35,562 bases of DNA from Thermococcus celericrescens (GTDB lineage: Archaea; Methanobacteriota_B; Thermococci; Thermococcales; Thermococcaceae). Below are positions 16,444 to 25,205 of this stretch, piece after piece; within the stretch, counting starts at the first letter, position 1; the number at the start of each line of letters is the position of its first letter. The translations under genes and the position numbers were made by a program. Location: the NCBI RefSeq assembly GCF_001484195.1, contig NZ_LLYW01000021.1, positions 1-35,562 of the forward strand, given 5' to 3'. The notes under the pieces were generated by a model. The model was not told the DNA's origin. It did no database searches and worked only from the letters and a program-made list of their open reading frames with translations.

Positions 16444-19002
16444 ATGGTGTGGGACAAGCAAGATGAGAAAGGAGAACATGCCCCTGAGGAGTACCCTGCT
16501 AAAATCATTGGGGGGAATATTCCCCCAGTCCCCCTAGCTGAGGGGAAGAGTAATAATCCACTCACATATTCCCCCCATGGAAAGGGGAATTGGGGAGGCC
16601 AGTATTCACTAAGGGGGAACTTCCTTAAGGATATGGATTCTTTGAAAAAAGCAATACACAGGGTTGTGCATGTTAGTAAGCAATATGAAATAGTCCCTCT
16701 TTTGGTGCTTTTCCTGCATCCAAACATCAGTAGAGATACTCTCACAGAATTATCAGTAAAGTTGAATCAAGAATTAGGGCTGAACTACAGGTTCAAATCA
16801 ATCCAAAATGGCATATCTTCAGTGCTCAAAAGAGAGGATATTATATTAACTTACAGGGTGAATGGAGTTAATTACTATTCTTTAAACAGTACTATAGAAA
16901 ATAAAATCATAAAAGAATACTCAGAGATAGTATCCGGTGTGAATGATAGTAGGGAGATAGAGGAGATAACTCCTGAGAAGTTAGTGCCAGAAGCTGAAAG
17001 TTTTCTCATGGGAGTCTACAAAGATGAAATCATCAAGCTACTAACAGAAGACCCATCAAAAGTGTTGACAGTGAAGTATGAGAAAGTATTAGCATTTTCA
17101 GACAAACTTGCAAGGTTAGTAAAGTACAGAACAAAAGAGGTTATGAAAATAACTTTTGCTAAGGCACTAGAAAAAGTAATCCAAGAGCTGAGTGGTGACT
17201 TATCAGATGAGAGTTCTCATGGCCTAAAAGTAACATTCACTTCTGAAGTGACACATAGAAGGTTGATAGATATAGATGTAAGTAGGGACCTGAACACCCT
17301 AATTACAGTAGAGGCAAAGATAATGGCACTGAGTAGGCCATTGATATTTTACCCAGAATTGGTTTTTGTGTGTAGGGATTGTGGAAATGAAATAATTAGA
17401 CTCCAGGATTTTCTAGTTCCAAGGATTGGGGAAAACAAATGCAGTGCATGTGGTTCAAAGAATCTCTTCATTGACACTTACAAGAGCAAAGGAAAGGAAC
17501 TTCTGGTATTTACTCTTCAAGACCTTCTAGAGAACTTGGAGAGTAATGAGCAGCCTCAGGATTTTCAAGCTTTTACAACACTCAACACCAAGAAGTTGCT
17601 TTCTCTTATGGGGCAGAAGGTCAAGGTAACTGGCATTGTCAGGACAAAAATCCAGCTTGAATCTGAAAGAGCCACCACTAGTGAGGTTGTCCTTGAAGTC
17701 ATTAATGTTCAGGAGACAGAACAAAGAGCCTCATCAAGGCTAACTAAAGAGGATATTGAAAGAATCCTTAATTTTAAAGAGAAATATTCAGAGAAAGAGA
17801 TAATAGATGTTTTAATTGATAGTATTGCCCCCAGTATCTATGCTAACAAAAAAGATACCCCAGAGCTGTGGGCTATTAAAAAATCAGCTCTACTTGCACT
17901 TGTCTCCCCAAAGAAGCTTGTTAATGGTAACCTAAGAAAATGGATTAATATCCTTGTTATTGGTGACAAAGGAACAGGTAAATCTAGGATTCTAGAGGAC
18001 TTAAAGAGAATTTTCCATCTAGAACTTGTCACTGGGGGAGGTAGTACAAACCAGGTAGGTCTTATTGGGATGGCAAAATATGATGACATGACAAAAAGAT
18101 GGGTGTATAGGGCAGGAGCTTTGGCAAGGGCAAATGGCACAGTGCTCTTAATTGATGAATTTGACAAATTAAAAGAAGATGATTATAAGGCTCTCCATAA
18201 TGCTATGAGTGTTGGTTATTACATTTTCAACAAGGCTGACTTGAACTTAGAAATCATGTCCAGAGAGTCAATAATGGCAATGGCTAATCCATTAAAAGGA
18301 GTAATCTCAAATCAGAAATCACTCTTTGAGCAGGTTGCCTTCAGCACAACATTACTAGACAGGTTTGACATCATAATTGGCCTCAGAACATATGAATCAA
18401 AGGAAGTTGTGGATAAGATTGATGAGAAAATCTGGGAAGCATCACAGGGGTTAATCAAAAGGCAAGTTGATGATAGATTACTAGTAAAGTACATTACATA
18501 TGCTCAAAAGATTGTCCCCACTTGGGAGGACACAGCAAAGCAGAAGCTCTCTGATTTTGTAAAAGAACTGAGAAAATACCTTAAAGAGAATGGAACCTTT
18601 AACTATTCTCATAGGCTACAGATGAGCATGATAAATATTTCAGAAGCTATTGCCAAATTGAAGCTAAAAGACAGAGTTACTGTAGAGGATGTCCATGAAG
18701 CAATTGAGCTAATAAAAATTGCAGTAAAAAGTTGGGGGGAGGATATTGACTTTTCACTACTGAGTGAATTATCCTATGAGTTTACAGGGGAACAGAGAAG
18801 AATGCTTGATGCAGTTGAAGAAACTCTTGAAGACCTCAGAAACTACTATCCAAATGGAGTCCCTAGAGATGAGTTGGTGAGTGTCCTTGAGAAAAAGTTG
18901 GGTTCAAAAGATGCCGTGAGAAAGGCACTTACCCTTGCAATAAAAGTTAACCTAATTACAAAGATTTCAGGGGAAAGTTATATTCTCACAAGGGACACTT
19001 GA
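16444..19002 (+). CDS. mcm: MCM-type replicative helicase of the element
   Basis: 852 aa from ATG 16444. Other in-frame starts are 16432 and 16633; the last would drop a Gly/Pro-rich low-complexity head. Order of parts: N-terminal extension with a winged-helix-like region, MCM N-terminal domain with a C4 zinc motif (CRDCG near 310 and CSACG near 337), AAA+ domain with Walker A GDKGTGKS near 510, Walker B LLIDEFDK near 567, sensor 1 AMANP near 613 and arginine finger LLDRFD near 638, then a C-terminal winged helix (about 780-850). It should unwind DNA at the element's own origin. It is longer than chromosomal MCM (about 680 aa without inteins) because of the extra N-terminal domain. The nucleotide composition is element-like. 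Confidence 0.9.
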   Translation: MVWDKQDEKGEHAPEEYPAKIIGGNIPPVPLAEGKSNNPLTYSPHGKGNWGGQYSLRGNFLKDMDSLKKAIHRVVHVSKQYEIVPLLVLFLHPNISRDTLTELSVKLNQELGLNYRFKSIQNGISSVLKREDIILTYRVNGVNYYSLNSTIENKIIKEYSEIVSGVNDSREIEEITPEKLVPEAESFLMGVYKDEIIKLLTEDPSKVLTVKYEKVLAFSDKLARLVKYRTKEVMKITFAKALEKVIQELSGDLSDESSHGLKVTFTSEVTHRRLIDIDVSRDLNTLITVEAKIMALSRPLIFYPELVFVCRDCGNEIIRLQDFLVPRIGENKCSACGSKNLFIDTYKSKGKELLVFTLQDLLENLESNEQPQDFQAFTTLNTKKLLSLMGQKVKVTGIVRTKIQLESERATTSEVVLEVINVQETEQRASSRLTKEDIERILNFKEKYSEKEIIDVLIDSIAPSIYANKKDTPELWAIKKSALLALVSPKKLVNGNLRKWINILVIGDKGTGKSRILEDLKRIFHLELVTGGGSTNQVGLIGMAKYDDMTKRWVYRAGALARANGTVLLIDEFDKLKEDDYKALHNAMSVGYYIFNKADLNLEIMSRESIMAMANPLKGVISNQKSLFEQVAFSTTLLDRFDIIIGLRTYESKEVVDKIDEKIWEASQGLIKRQVDDRLLVKYITYAQKIVPTWEDTAKQKLSDFVKELRKYLKENGTFNYSHRLQMSMINISEAIAKLKLKDRVTVEDVHEAIELIKIAVKSWGEDIDFSLLSELSYEFTGEQRRMLDAVEETLEDLRNYYPNGVPRDELVSVLEKKLGSKDAVRKALTLAIKVNLITKISGESYILTRDT
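16510..16620 (+). repeat. cluster of G/C-run inverted repeats, candidate origin
   Basis: GGGGGAATATTCCCCC (16511-16526) is a perfect 16-bp palindrome. CCCCT/AGGGG arms flank AGCTG (16531-16545), and ATTCCCC (16568-16574) pairs with GGGGAAT (16584-16590). GGGGGAAC recurs at 16613-16620. These stand out in an AT-rich element and fall in the dispensable-looking start of mcm, before the in-frame ATG at 16633. They may be initiator or MCM binding sites; this is inference. Confidence 0.4.
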
Positions 19003-19039
19003 GTTTAAAACTCCACAAATCCCTTTATTGATGTTTTGA

Positions 19040-19615
19040 CTATTGGTCTTTTGAGGCCTGTTCCATAAACTCATCTTGGGGAAAGAGGTGTAATATAAAC
19101 TTGGTTTTTCTCTTGAAATATTCACCTTCAATATCACTCTTGTCCAAGAGCTCTGTTAATAATTCAAGCTGCTTTTCCACTCCTTTTATTGTTCCTAGAG
19201 CATCTTCCTTGTTTCCTTGTGGAATCAAAAGAAGCAGCTTTAGTTTTAGAGAATGTAGAATTTTGTGAACCCATGAGCATATTGGTTGTGGAACTCCTGA
19301 AAAATCCCATTCTTCCTCAACACTCCATATTTCCCATTTATCTCCAAATTTCCTGCTTTTGTTGTGTTCTCTAACTATGAGAATCTTTGGTTCCTTGCAG
19401 TTTGTGTATACAGTAAACTGAAGCCTCTCCTTATGAGTATGGTCTAATGTATCTCTCCCAAGCCTTAGATAACAAATACTCATATTCTTTGGCACTGATA
19501 CATCATACTGATTAGTTCCATCTCCAATTAGGATTAATCTCAAGTTAGCAGGTTCATCCTCAATTACAATATTTGCATAGTCATCTAGAATTACAAAATC
19601 TGAATTCTTGACCAT
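19040..19615 (-). CDS. hypothetical protein of the element (191 aa)
   Basis: No family recognised. The N-terminal half looks beta-rich (FVILDDYANIVIEDEPANLRLILIGDG), the C-terminal half helical with heptad-like spacing (GNKEDALGTIKGVEKQLELLTELLDKSD). No membrane segment or signal. It follows the tandem-RHH gene by about 40 bases on the same strand. Its own upstream region repeats that gene's upstream elements: a TGCCCTAAGT motif, then TTAATGGTGATGACATG containing the RBS. The two are probably co-regulated. It ends 37 bases from the convergent mcm stop. Confidence 0.6.
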   Translation of the reverse strand: MVKNSDFVILDDYANIVIEDEPANLRLILIGDGTNQYDVSVPKNMSICYLRLGRDTLDHTHKERLQFTVYTNCKEPKILIVREHNKSRKFGDKWEIWSVEEEWDFSGVPQPICSWVHKILHSLKLKLLLLIPQGNKEDALGTIKGVEKQLELLTELLDKSDIEGEYFKRKTKFILHLFPQDEFMEQASKDQ

Positions 19616-19646
19616 GTCATCACCATTAAGATAATGGGAAATTATA

Positions 19647-19656
19647 ACTTAGGGCA
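19647..19656 (-). promoter_or_regulatory. TGCCCTAAGT motif upstream of 191-aa gene
   Basis: Complement of ACTTAGGGCA. It lies 31 bases before the ATG at 19615 and is the second of three copies in the element. The copies at 16400 and 20028 have near-equal spacing to their genes. Confidence 0.4.
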
Positions 19657-19657
19657 G

Positions 19658-19993
19658 TTACACTTTTTGCTCTATATTTCTCAAATAGAATGCCACAGCA
19701 CTGTCTATCCACATGCTCATGCTGAGGTCAAGTTTTTCTGCCCATGTTTTTATTCTTTTATGATTCACCTCACTTACTGAAAAAGTTCTTAGTGTTGTAA
19801 TGTCCCCAGCCATGAAGTCAACATACCATTGTAAAAACTTCTTGAATTTGTCTATGTGGTTTATTGAAAAGTTCAAAGCTTTAATAATCACTTTGACCAT
19901 TGGGATGCTACTTCTCTCAGAGTACTCCTTTAGAGACTTGTATGTTTCAACATACATGAGAACATTCAATTTTTTGTAACCCTCCTTTCCCAT
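19658..19993 (-). CDS. tandem ribbon-helix-helix-like regulator
   Basis: 111 aa. Two segments each look like a short beta strand followed by two helices: KKLNVLMYVETYKSLKEYSERSSIPMVKVIIKALNFSI (about 7-45) and LRTFSVSEVNHKRIKTWAEKLDLSMSMWIDSAVAFYLRNIE (about 68-108). This is the arrangement of ribbon-helix-helix repressors, here perhaps fused in one chain so that a monomer mimics a dimer. It is divergent from hsdM and shares an upstream motif with mcm and the 191-aa gene, so it may control copy number, the defence operon or both. The RBS GGTGGTGA lies 7 bases before the ATG. The fold call is from pattern only. Confidence 0.5.
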   Translation of the reverse strand: MGKEGYKKLNVLMYVETYKSLKEYSERSSIPMVKVIIKALNFSINHIDKFKKFLQWYVDFMAGDITTLRTFSVSEVNHKRIKTWAEKLDLSMSMWIDSAVAFYLRNIEQKV

Positions 19994-20027
19994 GATGTCA
20001 CCACCATTAATTAATAGAACACTAATG

Positions 20028-20089
20028 ACTTAGGGCATCAGAAAAGGTTATTTACTGCCTTATTGCAGTCATTGTGGTGGTGGGGTATA
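20028..20089. promoter_or_regulatory. divergent control region: RHH gene and defence operon
   Basis: The minus-strand motif TGCCCTAAGT (20028-20037) serves the RHH gene. For the plus strand, GAAAAGGTTATTTAC (20041-20055) gives a BRE-like and a TATA-like element. An inverted repeat ACTGC/GCAGT (20054-20058 and 20065-20069) overlaps the predicted start region. GGTGGTGGGG then serves as RBS for the ATG at 20090. Confidence 0.45.
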
Positions 20090-21709
20090 ATGGACAAGGA
20101 AGTCCCTTTAACTACCTTTATCAAAAAATCTAATTCCAAAAAATCAGATGAAACTAAAATGGAAAAAAGAATTAATAAAGTAGCAGACTTGATAGATAAA
20201 GAGCAATTAAAAACTTGGCTTTGGGATGCAGCAAATATCCTAAGGAACAGAGTTGATTACATGCCATACATACTAACCCTCTTATTCTACAAGAGATTAT
20301 CAGATGTATATGAAGATGAGTATAAGGAGGTTTATGAGAGGGTCTTTAATCAGATGAAAGAAAAACTTGGAGATGAGAAAGCTAAGAAGATTGCTGAGAT
20401 TGAAGCTAAGAAAAAGAGTTGGCATAAGTATCAGATACCAGAAGATTGCCTTTGGGAGAGAGTCAAGAACACTCCTGTAAACATTGGGGAGAAACTAAAT
20501 GAGGTCCTCATGAAGATTGAAGAACATAATGAGAGCCTAAGGGGGCTTTTGACTAGAGTAGACTTTAATAGAAAGGATGTTCTCCCAGACCAGAAGTTAA
20601 AGCAACTAATTGACCACTTTGATAGATATAGAATTGGAAAAAATGTCAGCCCTGACCTCCTTGGAGAGGCTTATGAGTATCTTGTTGAGCAGTTTGCTCT
20701 CACAAGTGGGAAGAAGGGTGGAGAATTTTTCACCCCCAAAGAGGTTGTGAAAGTTCTTGTCAGAATCCTTGACCCTAAGGATTATGAAGAGGTTTATGAC
20801 CCAGCATGTGGAACTGGTGGTATGTTGATAACTGCATACTACCACATAAAAGAGAATGGTGGTGACCTAAAGAAGACCAAATTCTATGGACAGGAACTCA
20901 ATGACATGACCTATGTGATAGCCAGAGTTAACATGGTGGTTCATGACATTAAGAATGCTGACATAAGGCAAGGTGATACTTTCCTCAGTCCCCATTTCAC
21001 AGAGGGTGGAAGGCTAAAGAAATTTGATGTGGTTCTTGCAAACCCCCCTTGGAATGACAAGAATCTGAAAGGCCTTGAAGAGAACATCAAGAGAGCTCCA
21101 TTCAGTGGGGATAGATTTCCCTTTGGAATACCCCCCTTAGGAACCTCAGCTGACTGGCTGTGGATTCAGCATATGCTTGCAAGTGCAAGAGATGACACAG
21201 GGAGGGTAGGGGTAGTAATTGACAATGGTGCCCTCTTCAGAGGAGGGAAAGAGAAAGACATTAGGGCAAAGATTGTGGAAAAGGACTGGATAGATACTAT
21301 AATTGCACTCCCTGAAAAGCTGTTTTATAATACAGGGGCTCCTGGTGTCCTGATAATATTCAGGAAGAACAAGCCTGATAATAGGAAGGGTAAGATACTT
21401 TTCATTAATGCCAGCCAGGACTATGAAGAAGGCAAGAGACAGAACAAACTTAGGCCTCAAGACATTGATAAGATTGTGGATGCATACAATGACTTCAAAA
21501 ACATTGATGGTTATGCAAGAGTTGTCAGCTTGGAGGAAGTAAGGGAGAATGACTACAACTTAAATGTCACCCTGTATGTGACACCCATAATTGAAAGGGA
21601 TGAAGTTGATATAGGGGAAGTATGGAGTAAAATTGAAACTCTTGAAGATGAGAGGGGTTCCCTTAAGGCAAAGATAGAGGAGTACCTTAAGGAGCTCCAG
21701 GTGATTTGA
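20090..21709 (+). CDS. hsdM: type I restriction-modification methyltransferase subunit HsdM
   Basis: 539 aa from ATG 20090; an upstream in-frame TTG at 20063 overlaps the promoter. The N-terminal helical domain (LKTWLWDAANILRNRVDYMPYILTLLFYKRLSDVYEDEY) is the HsdM_N region. The N6-adenine methyltransferase has FxGxG-type motif I DPACGTGGML near 243 and motif IV NPPW near 321. It modifies adenine at sites chosen by HsdS and is also part of the restriction complex with HsdR. It heads an eight-gene operon: its stop overlaps the next start (TGATG). Unusually, hsdS does not follow directly; three unrelated genes lie between. Confidence 0.95.
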   Translation: MDKEVPLTTFIKKSNSKKSDETKMEKRINKVADLIDKEQLKTWLWDAANILRNRVDYMPYILTLLFYKRLSDVYEDEYKEVYERVFNQMKEKLGDEKAKKIAEIEAKKKSWHKYQIPEDCLWERVKNTPVNIGEKLNEVLMKIEEHNESLRGLLTRVDFNRKDVLPDQKLKQLIDHFDRYRIGKNVSPDLLGEAYEYLVEQFALTSGKKGGEFFTPKEVVKVLVRILDPKDYEEVYDPACGTGGMLITAYYHIKENGGDLKKTKFYGQELNDMTYVIARVNMVVHDIKNADIRQGDTFLSPHFTEGGRLKKFDVVLANPPWNDKNLKGLEENIKRAPFSGDRFPFGIPPLGTSADWLWIQHMLASARDDTGRVGVVIDNGALFRGGKEKDIRAKIVEKDWIDTIIALPEKLFYNTGAPGVLIIFRKNKPDNRKGKILFINASQDYEEGKRQNKLRPQDIDKIVDAYNDFKNIDGYARVVSLEEVRENDYNLNVTLYVTPIIERDEVDIGEVWSKIETLEDERGSLKAKIEEYLKELQVI

Positions 21710-22176
21710 TGGAGATTTTGAATATCATTTTTTCCTTCATTAATTACCTTGCCTCTTTCATTGCATTCATAGTGTGGGGAATTATTGGGGCAGTCAGCTT
21801 TGTGGTGAGCTTGCTGTCCTCAAGGGCATTTATAACATACATCCCTCATCCAGTTGTAGAATTGATAGGCCCTCTAGCTATGTTGTGGGTGGGTGCTGAA
21901 GTTGAAGAGTATTACACTCCAAGGCCTGTGATATTCCTGAATGCTATTGCTATAAATCTGCATTTTCTGGCCATGGGATGGGATTCCATGTGGGTCAGGT
22001 TCTACATGAACTTAGGTCTTATTTTTGGAGGGCTTGCATGGTGGTCTTATGAAGAGGAGTTTAGCATGCATTCTACATTTTATGACTGGGCTAAATTGCT
22101 TTATGGTACTGGTACATGTGGCTTAGTGATACTTATGACATGGGTGTGGGAGCATTTATTTAGTGCAATACCCTAA
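21709..22176 (+). CDS. small polytopic membrane protein of the defence operon
   Basis: 155 aa from ATG 21709, overlapping the hsdM stop. About four to five hydrophobic segments: IIFSFINYLASFIAFIVWGIIGAVSFVVSLL (6-36), ELIGPLAMLWVGAEV (51-65), VIFLNAIAINLHFLAM (74-89), FYMNLGLIFGGLAWW (98-112) and LYGTGTCGLVILMTWVW (131-147). There is no signature I can name. Its place between hsdM and a KwaA-like membrane protein, with tight spacing, suggests it belongs to the membrane part of the defence complex rather than being a chance passenger. Confidence 0.7.
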   Translation: MEILNIIFSFINYLASFIAFIVWGIIGAVSFVVSLLSSRAFITYIPHPVVELIGPLAMLWVGAEVEEYYTPRPVIFLNAIAINLHFLAMGWDSMWVRFYMNLGLIFGGLAWWSYEEEFSMHSTFYDWAKLLYGTGTCGLVILMTWVWEHLFSAIP

Positions 22177-22189
22177 AGGTGGTATTGAG

Positions 22190-22768
22190 ATGGAAGAGAA
22201 ACCAACACTACTCACTAGGCTGTGGCTCTTCCTTAGCTCATACATCCCCCTATGGGTTATACTGCTAATTCAGACATATGATGGGCCAAAAGGATTTCAC
22301 ACAATATTTTTTGGTTTGCTCAGTATATTTTCACTGCTATCACTACTTCTCTTTTTAAGAGTGGCAAGGCAGAAACTAAATGTTGGTAAGGGTGAGAGGA
22401 TTTGTGATAACTTTATTGTAGTTGATGAATATCAAGATATGAATCATGTGTACTTTGAATACCTGGTTACTTATGTTGTCTCCATGATGTCCTTTATTCC
22501 AAAAGACCAGGGAATGAGAAATATTTTGACATTTCTGGTGTTCATGCTCATGGTGTTTACTTTTTACCTTAGGGCAAACCTCATCTATGCCAATCCAGTG
22601 CTGGGTGCATTAGGGTATAATATGTTCAGGGTAAAGAACAGGGAATCAGGTCATTGGGTATTATTAATAACCAGAAAAGATAAAATACTAATTGCAGATA
22701 AAACTAATCCAGAGAAAATTTGTGTGTCAAGTCTGTCAGGTAACATCTTCCTGGAGGTTGAAGACTGA
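22190..22768 (+). CDS. KwaA-like four-helix membrane protein (Kiwa defence)
   Basis: 192 aa from ATG 22190 with RBS AAGGTGGT; the alternative GTG at 22163 overlaps the previous gene. Hydrophobic segments lie near 10-30, 36-58, 82-103 and 112-130, followed by a soluble C-terminal tail. The stretch YLVTYVVSMMSFIP, then LRANLIYANPVLGALGYNMFRV, resembles the KwaA subunit of the Kiwa system, which forms a membrane assembly that senses phage attack. It is followed directly by a KwaB-like gene (TGATG overlap), the order of known Kiwa loci. The assignment rests on pattern memory and gene order. Confidence 0.55.
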   Translation: MEEKPTLLTRLWLFLSSYIPLWVILLIQTYDGPKGFHTIFFGLLSIFSLLSLLLFLRVARQKLNVGKGERICDNFIVVDEYQDMNHVYFEYLVTYVVSMMSFIPKDQGMRNILTFLVFMLMVFTFYLRANLIYANPVLGALGYNMFRVKNRESGHWVLLITRKDKILIADKTNPEKICVSSLSGNIFLEVED

Positions 22769-23925
22769 TGGATGAGCCTGAAAAGAGTAGGGTTCTTGCA
22801 AGGGGTCAAACAATTATAACCCTGAAGAAGTTTCATTCAAAGATTAATGAAGTTGCAGATATGACAGTTGATGTGTACCTTGTGGAGAGTACTGGCAAGA
22901 AGGCAAAAGACCCCAGAACTTGGTTCAGGACCCATAACCTGATTCTTCCCACCAGTTACAGAAGAAAGATTGTAAAGCTGTTTAACCAAAAATTCTTGAG
23001 GGTCATTAACAAGATATCAAAAGATGACACTGACTTCACTAACTTCTTTGATTATAACAGACCATTTTCAGGTGGGGTTGTCAGGTATATTGAACCACAA
23101 CATATCCCAGGATTTGAGGTGATATGGAACCAAATAAGACAAGGGGGTTCCAAATCATCAACATCAGCTAAAGGTGTAAAGTCTATTGTGGGGTATGTTC
23201 TTGATATACAGTTTAAAGATGGGGGTAGAGTGGCATTCTTTGTGAAAAATAGGAGGTCATTCATACTCAAGAAGAACAGCATCATGGTGGGGCTGTTTAG
23301 AAAACAACTGTCACTAGCAACTGATGATTACACTTCTATTCCATTGGCCATTGATTCAATTTATTTTGAGTTCCCAGATAGTGATAATGATGGGTGGTTA
23401 CTGGTGTTGAACACCAGGTATTTTGAATCATTCTTCAAGTACTATGAGCACTACAAACAAATCACCCAAGAAACAATGTCAAAACTCAAGGGTTCTGGAT
23501 TCATTGAGTTTGAAAATGAGGGGAAGGTCATGAAATATGCTCTCAGTACAGTTACAATATTTAGGACACTAACCCAACTACAGAAGAGCAAGTTTTTCAG
23601 CTTCATAACAGATGATGGAGTTGACACAGGTTCAGAAAGGTACAAAAATTTTGTCAATGACTTGCTAGACCAGCTGGATGTTCTTAGTGCAAAGGAGAGA
23701 CCAAACCTTAAGGTAACTGAAGATGATGACCATATCAGGATTAAGATTGAGGACAAAAAAGGCCTGAAGCAGTTCATAGAAATTTGTCAAAGAAAGTACA
23801 TGGCAACTGTTAGTAGGAGGAGTGGAGTGGTTAGGTTTTATGAGGTAAAAGGTGGAGTGAGGGAACTTAAGCAACTCCCCCTTGATGTATGGTTAAGGAC
23901 AAAGCCACAGGGTGAAACTGCATGA
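22768..23925 (+). CDS. KwaB-like (DUF4868-type) defence effector
   Basis: 385 aa, soluble. The centre and C-terminus follow the DUF4868 pattern: a strand-rich core with AFFVKNRRSFILKK (near 155), SIYFEFPDSDNDGWLLVLNTRYFESFFKYYEHYKQ (near 198-232), LTQLQKSKFFSF (near 270), and a final KQFIEICQRKYMATVSRRSGVVRFYEVKGG (near 333-362). In the known system KwaB is the DNA-binding partner held at the membrane by KwaA. It is longer than typical KwaB (about 315 aa), mainly at the N-terminus. It starts on the KwaA-like stop and ends overlapping hsdS by 4 bases (ATGA), so Kiwa-like and type I RM parts are translated as one unit. Confidence 0.6.
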   Translation: MDEPEKSRVLARGQTIITLKKFHSKINEVADMTVDVYLVESTGKKAKDPRTWFRTHNLILPTSYRRKIVKLFNQKFLRVINKISKDDTDFTNFFDYNRPFSGGVVRYIEPQHIPGFEVIWNQIRQGGSKSSTSAKGVKSIVGYVLDIQFKDGGRVAFFVKNRRSFILKKNSIMVGLFRKQLSLATDDYTSIPLAIDSIYFEFPDSDNDGWLLVLNTRYFESFFKYYEHYKQITQETMSKLKGSGFIEFENEGKVMKYALSTVTIFRTLTQLQKSKFFSFITDDGVDTGSERYKNFVNDLLDQLDVLSAKERPNLKVTEDDDHIRIKIEDKKGLKQFIEICQRKYMATVSRRSGVVRFYEVKGGVRELKQLPLDVWLRTKPQGETA

Positions 23926-25205
23926 GTGATATGTTGGACAAATTTAGGGCTCTACTTGGGGAGGTACCCAAAGAGTGGAAAGTTGTTAAATTGAAAGACA
24001 TAGCAGAGACCTTCATTAGTGGGGGTACTCCTTCCACTAAGAATCCTGAATATTGGGGTGGTGATATACCTTGGATTAGAAGTGTTCATATAACAAAGTA
24101 CTATATTGATGAATCCTCAATTAAACAGCATATAACAAAGAAAGGATTAGAAAATAGTTCTACAAAAGTTGTCCCAAAGGGTAATGTAATAATAGCTACA
24201 AGAGTAGGAATTGGAAACTCTGCAGTAAACCTGATAGATGTAGCAATTAATCAAGATTTAACTGGAGTAATAATTGATACATCTAAGATAGACCCCTTCT
24301 TTTTAGTGTGGTACCTCCATTTGCCAAGGGTACTCATGCTTTTTGAATTATTTTCAAGAGGTACCACAATAAAAGGAATTCCAAAAAAGCATTTACAAGA
24401 ACTTTATGTCCCTCTCCCACCACTCCCAGAGCAGAAGAAAATAGCTGAAATACTATCCACAATTGACAAGGCCATTGAGAAAACTGATGCCTTAATTCAC
24501 CATTACCAGCAACTCAAGAATGCCTTAATGCAGAGGCTGTTCACTGAGGGGATTGGACATACAAGGTTCAAACCAAGTCCCTTAGGGCAAATTCCTGCTG
24601 AGTGGGATGTTGTTAAGATTGGGGACATAATTGAATTTGCTCAGTATGGGCTCTCAATAAAGATGTATGATGAAGGCCAGTACCCTATTGTCAAGATGGA
24701 TAGTATAATCAATGGGAAAGTCATGCCTGTAAACCTAAAATATGTAGACTTAGATGAAGAAACATTCAATAAATTTAAACTAGAAAAGGGAGATGTCTTG
24801 GTCAATAGGACAAATAGTTATGAGCTTGTGGGCAAGACAGGGATTTTCATGCTTGAGGGGGACTATGTTTTTGCCTCCTATCTCATAAGACTTAGACCCA
24901 AAGAAGATATTATTGACTCAGCTTTTTTGACATATTACCTGATACTGTCTCAGGACAGACTGAGGCAAATTGCAACTAGGGGAGTAAGCCAAGCCAATAT
25001 TAATGCAACCAATCTGAAGAAATTCCTAGTACCACTGCCTCCTCTAGAAGAACAAAAGAAAATAGCCCAGATTCTCATGACCATTGACAATAAGATTGAG
25101 GCTGAAATGAAGACAAAAGAAGAGCTTGAGAAACTCAAGCAGGGGATGATGGACAAACTTCTCACTGGAAAAGTGAGGGTTAAGGTGGGTGAGGAAAGTG
25201 GATAA
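23922..25205 (+). CDS. hsdS: type I restriction-modification specificity subunit HsdS
   Basis: 427 aa with two target-recognition halves. TRD1 begins VPKEWKVVKLKDIAETFISGGTPS (near 14), TRD2 begins IPAEWDVVKIGDIIEFAQYG (near 225). Each is followed by the conserved spacer helix start LPPLPEQKKIAEILSTIDKAIEK (near 166) and LPPLEEQKKIAQILMTIDNKIEA (near 370). The ends of the two halves are alike, as expected for the pseudo-dimeric S subunit. It sets the bipartite DNA recognition sequence for both methylation and cleavage. The stop lies inside the start region of the next gene. Confidence 0.94.
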   Translation: MSDMLDKFRALLGEVPKEWKVVKLKDIAETFISGGTPSTKNPEYWGGDIPWIRSVHITKYYIDESSIKQHITKKGLENSSTKVVPKGNVIIATRVGIGNSAVNLIDVAINQDLTGVIIDTSKIDPFFLVWYLHLPRVLMLFELFSRGTTIKGIPKKHLQELYVPLPPLPEQKKIAEILSTIDKAIEKTDALIHHYQQLKNALMQRLFTEGIGHTRFKPSPLGQIPAEWDVVKIGDIIEFAQYGLSIKMYDEGQYPIVKMDSIINGKVMPVNLKYVDLDEETFNKFKLEKGDVLVNRTNSYELVGKTGIFMLEGDYVFASYLIRLRPKEDIIDSAFLTYYLILSQDRLRQIATRGVSQANINATNLKKFLVPLPPLEEQKKIAQILMTIDNKIEAEMKTKEELEKLKQGMMDKLLTGKVRVKVGEESG

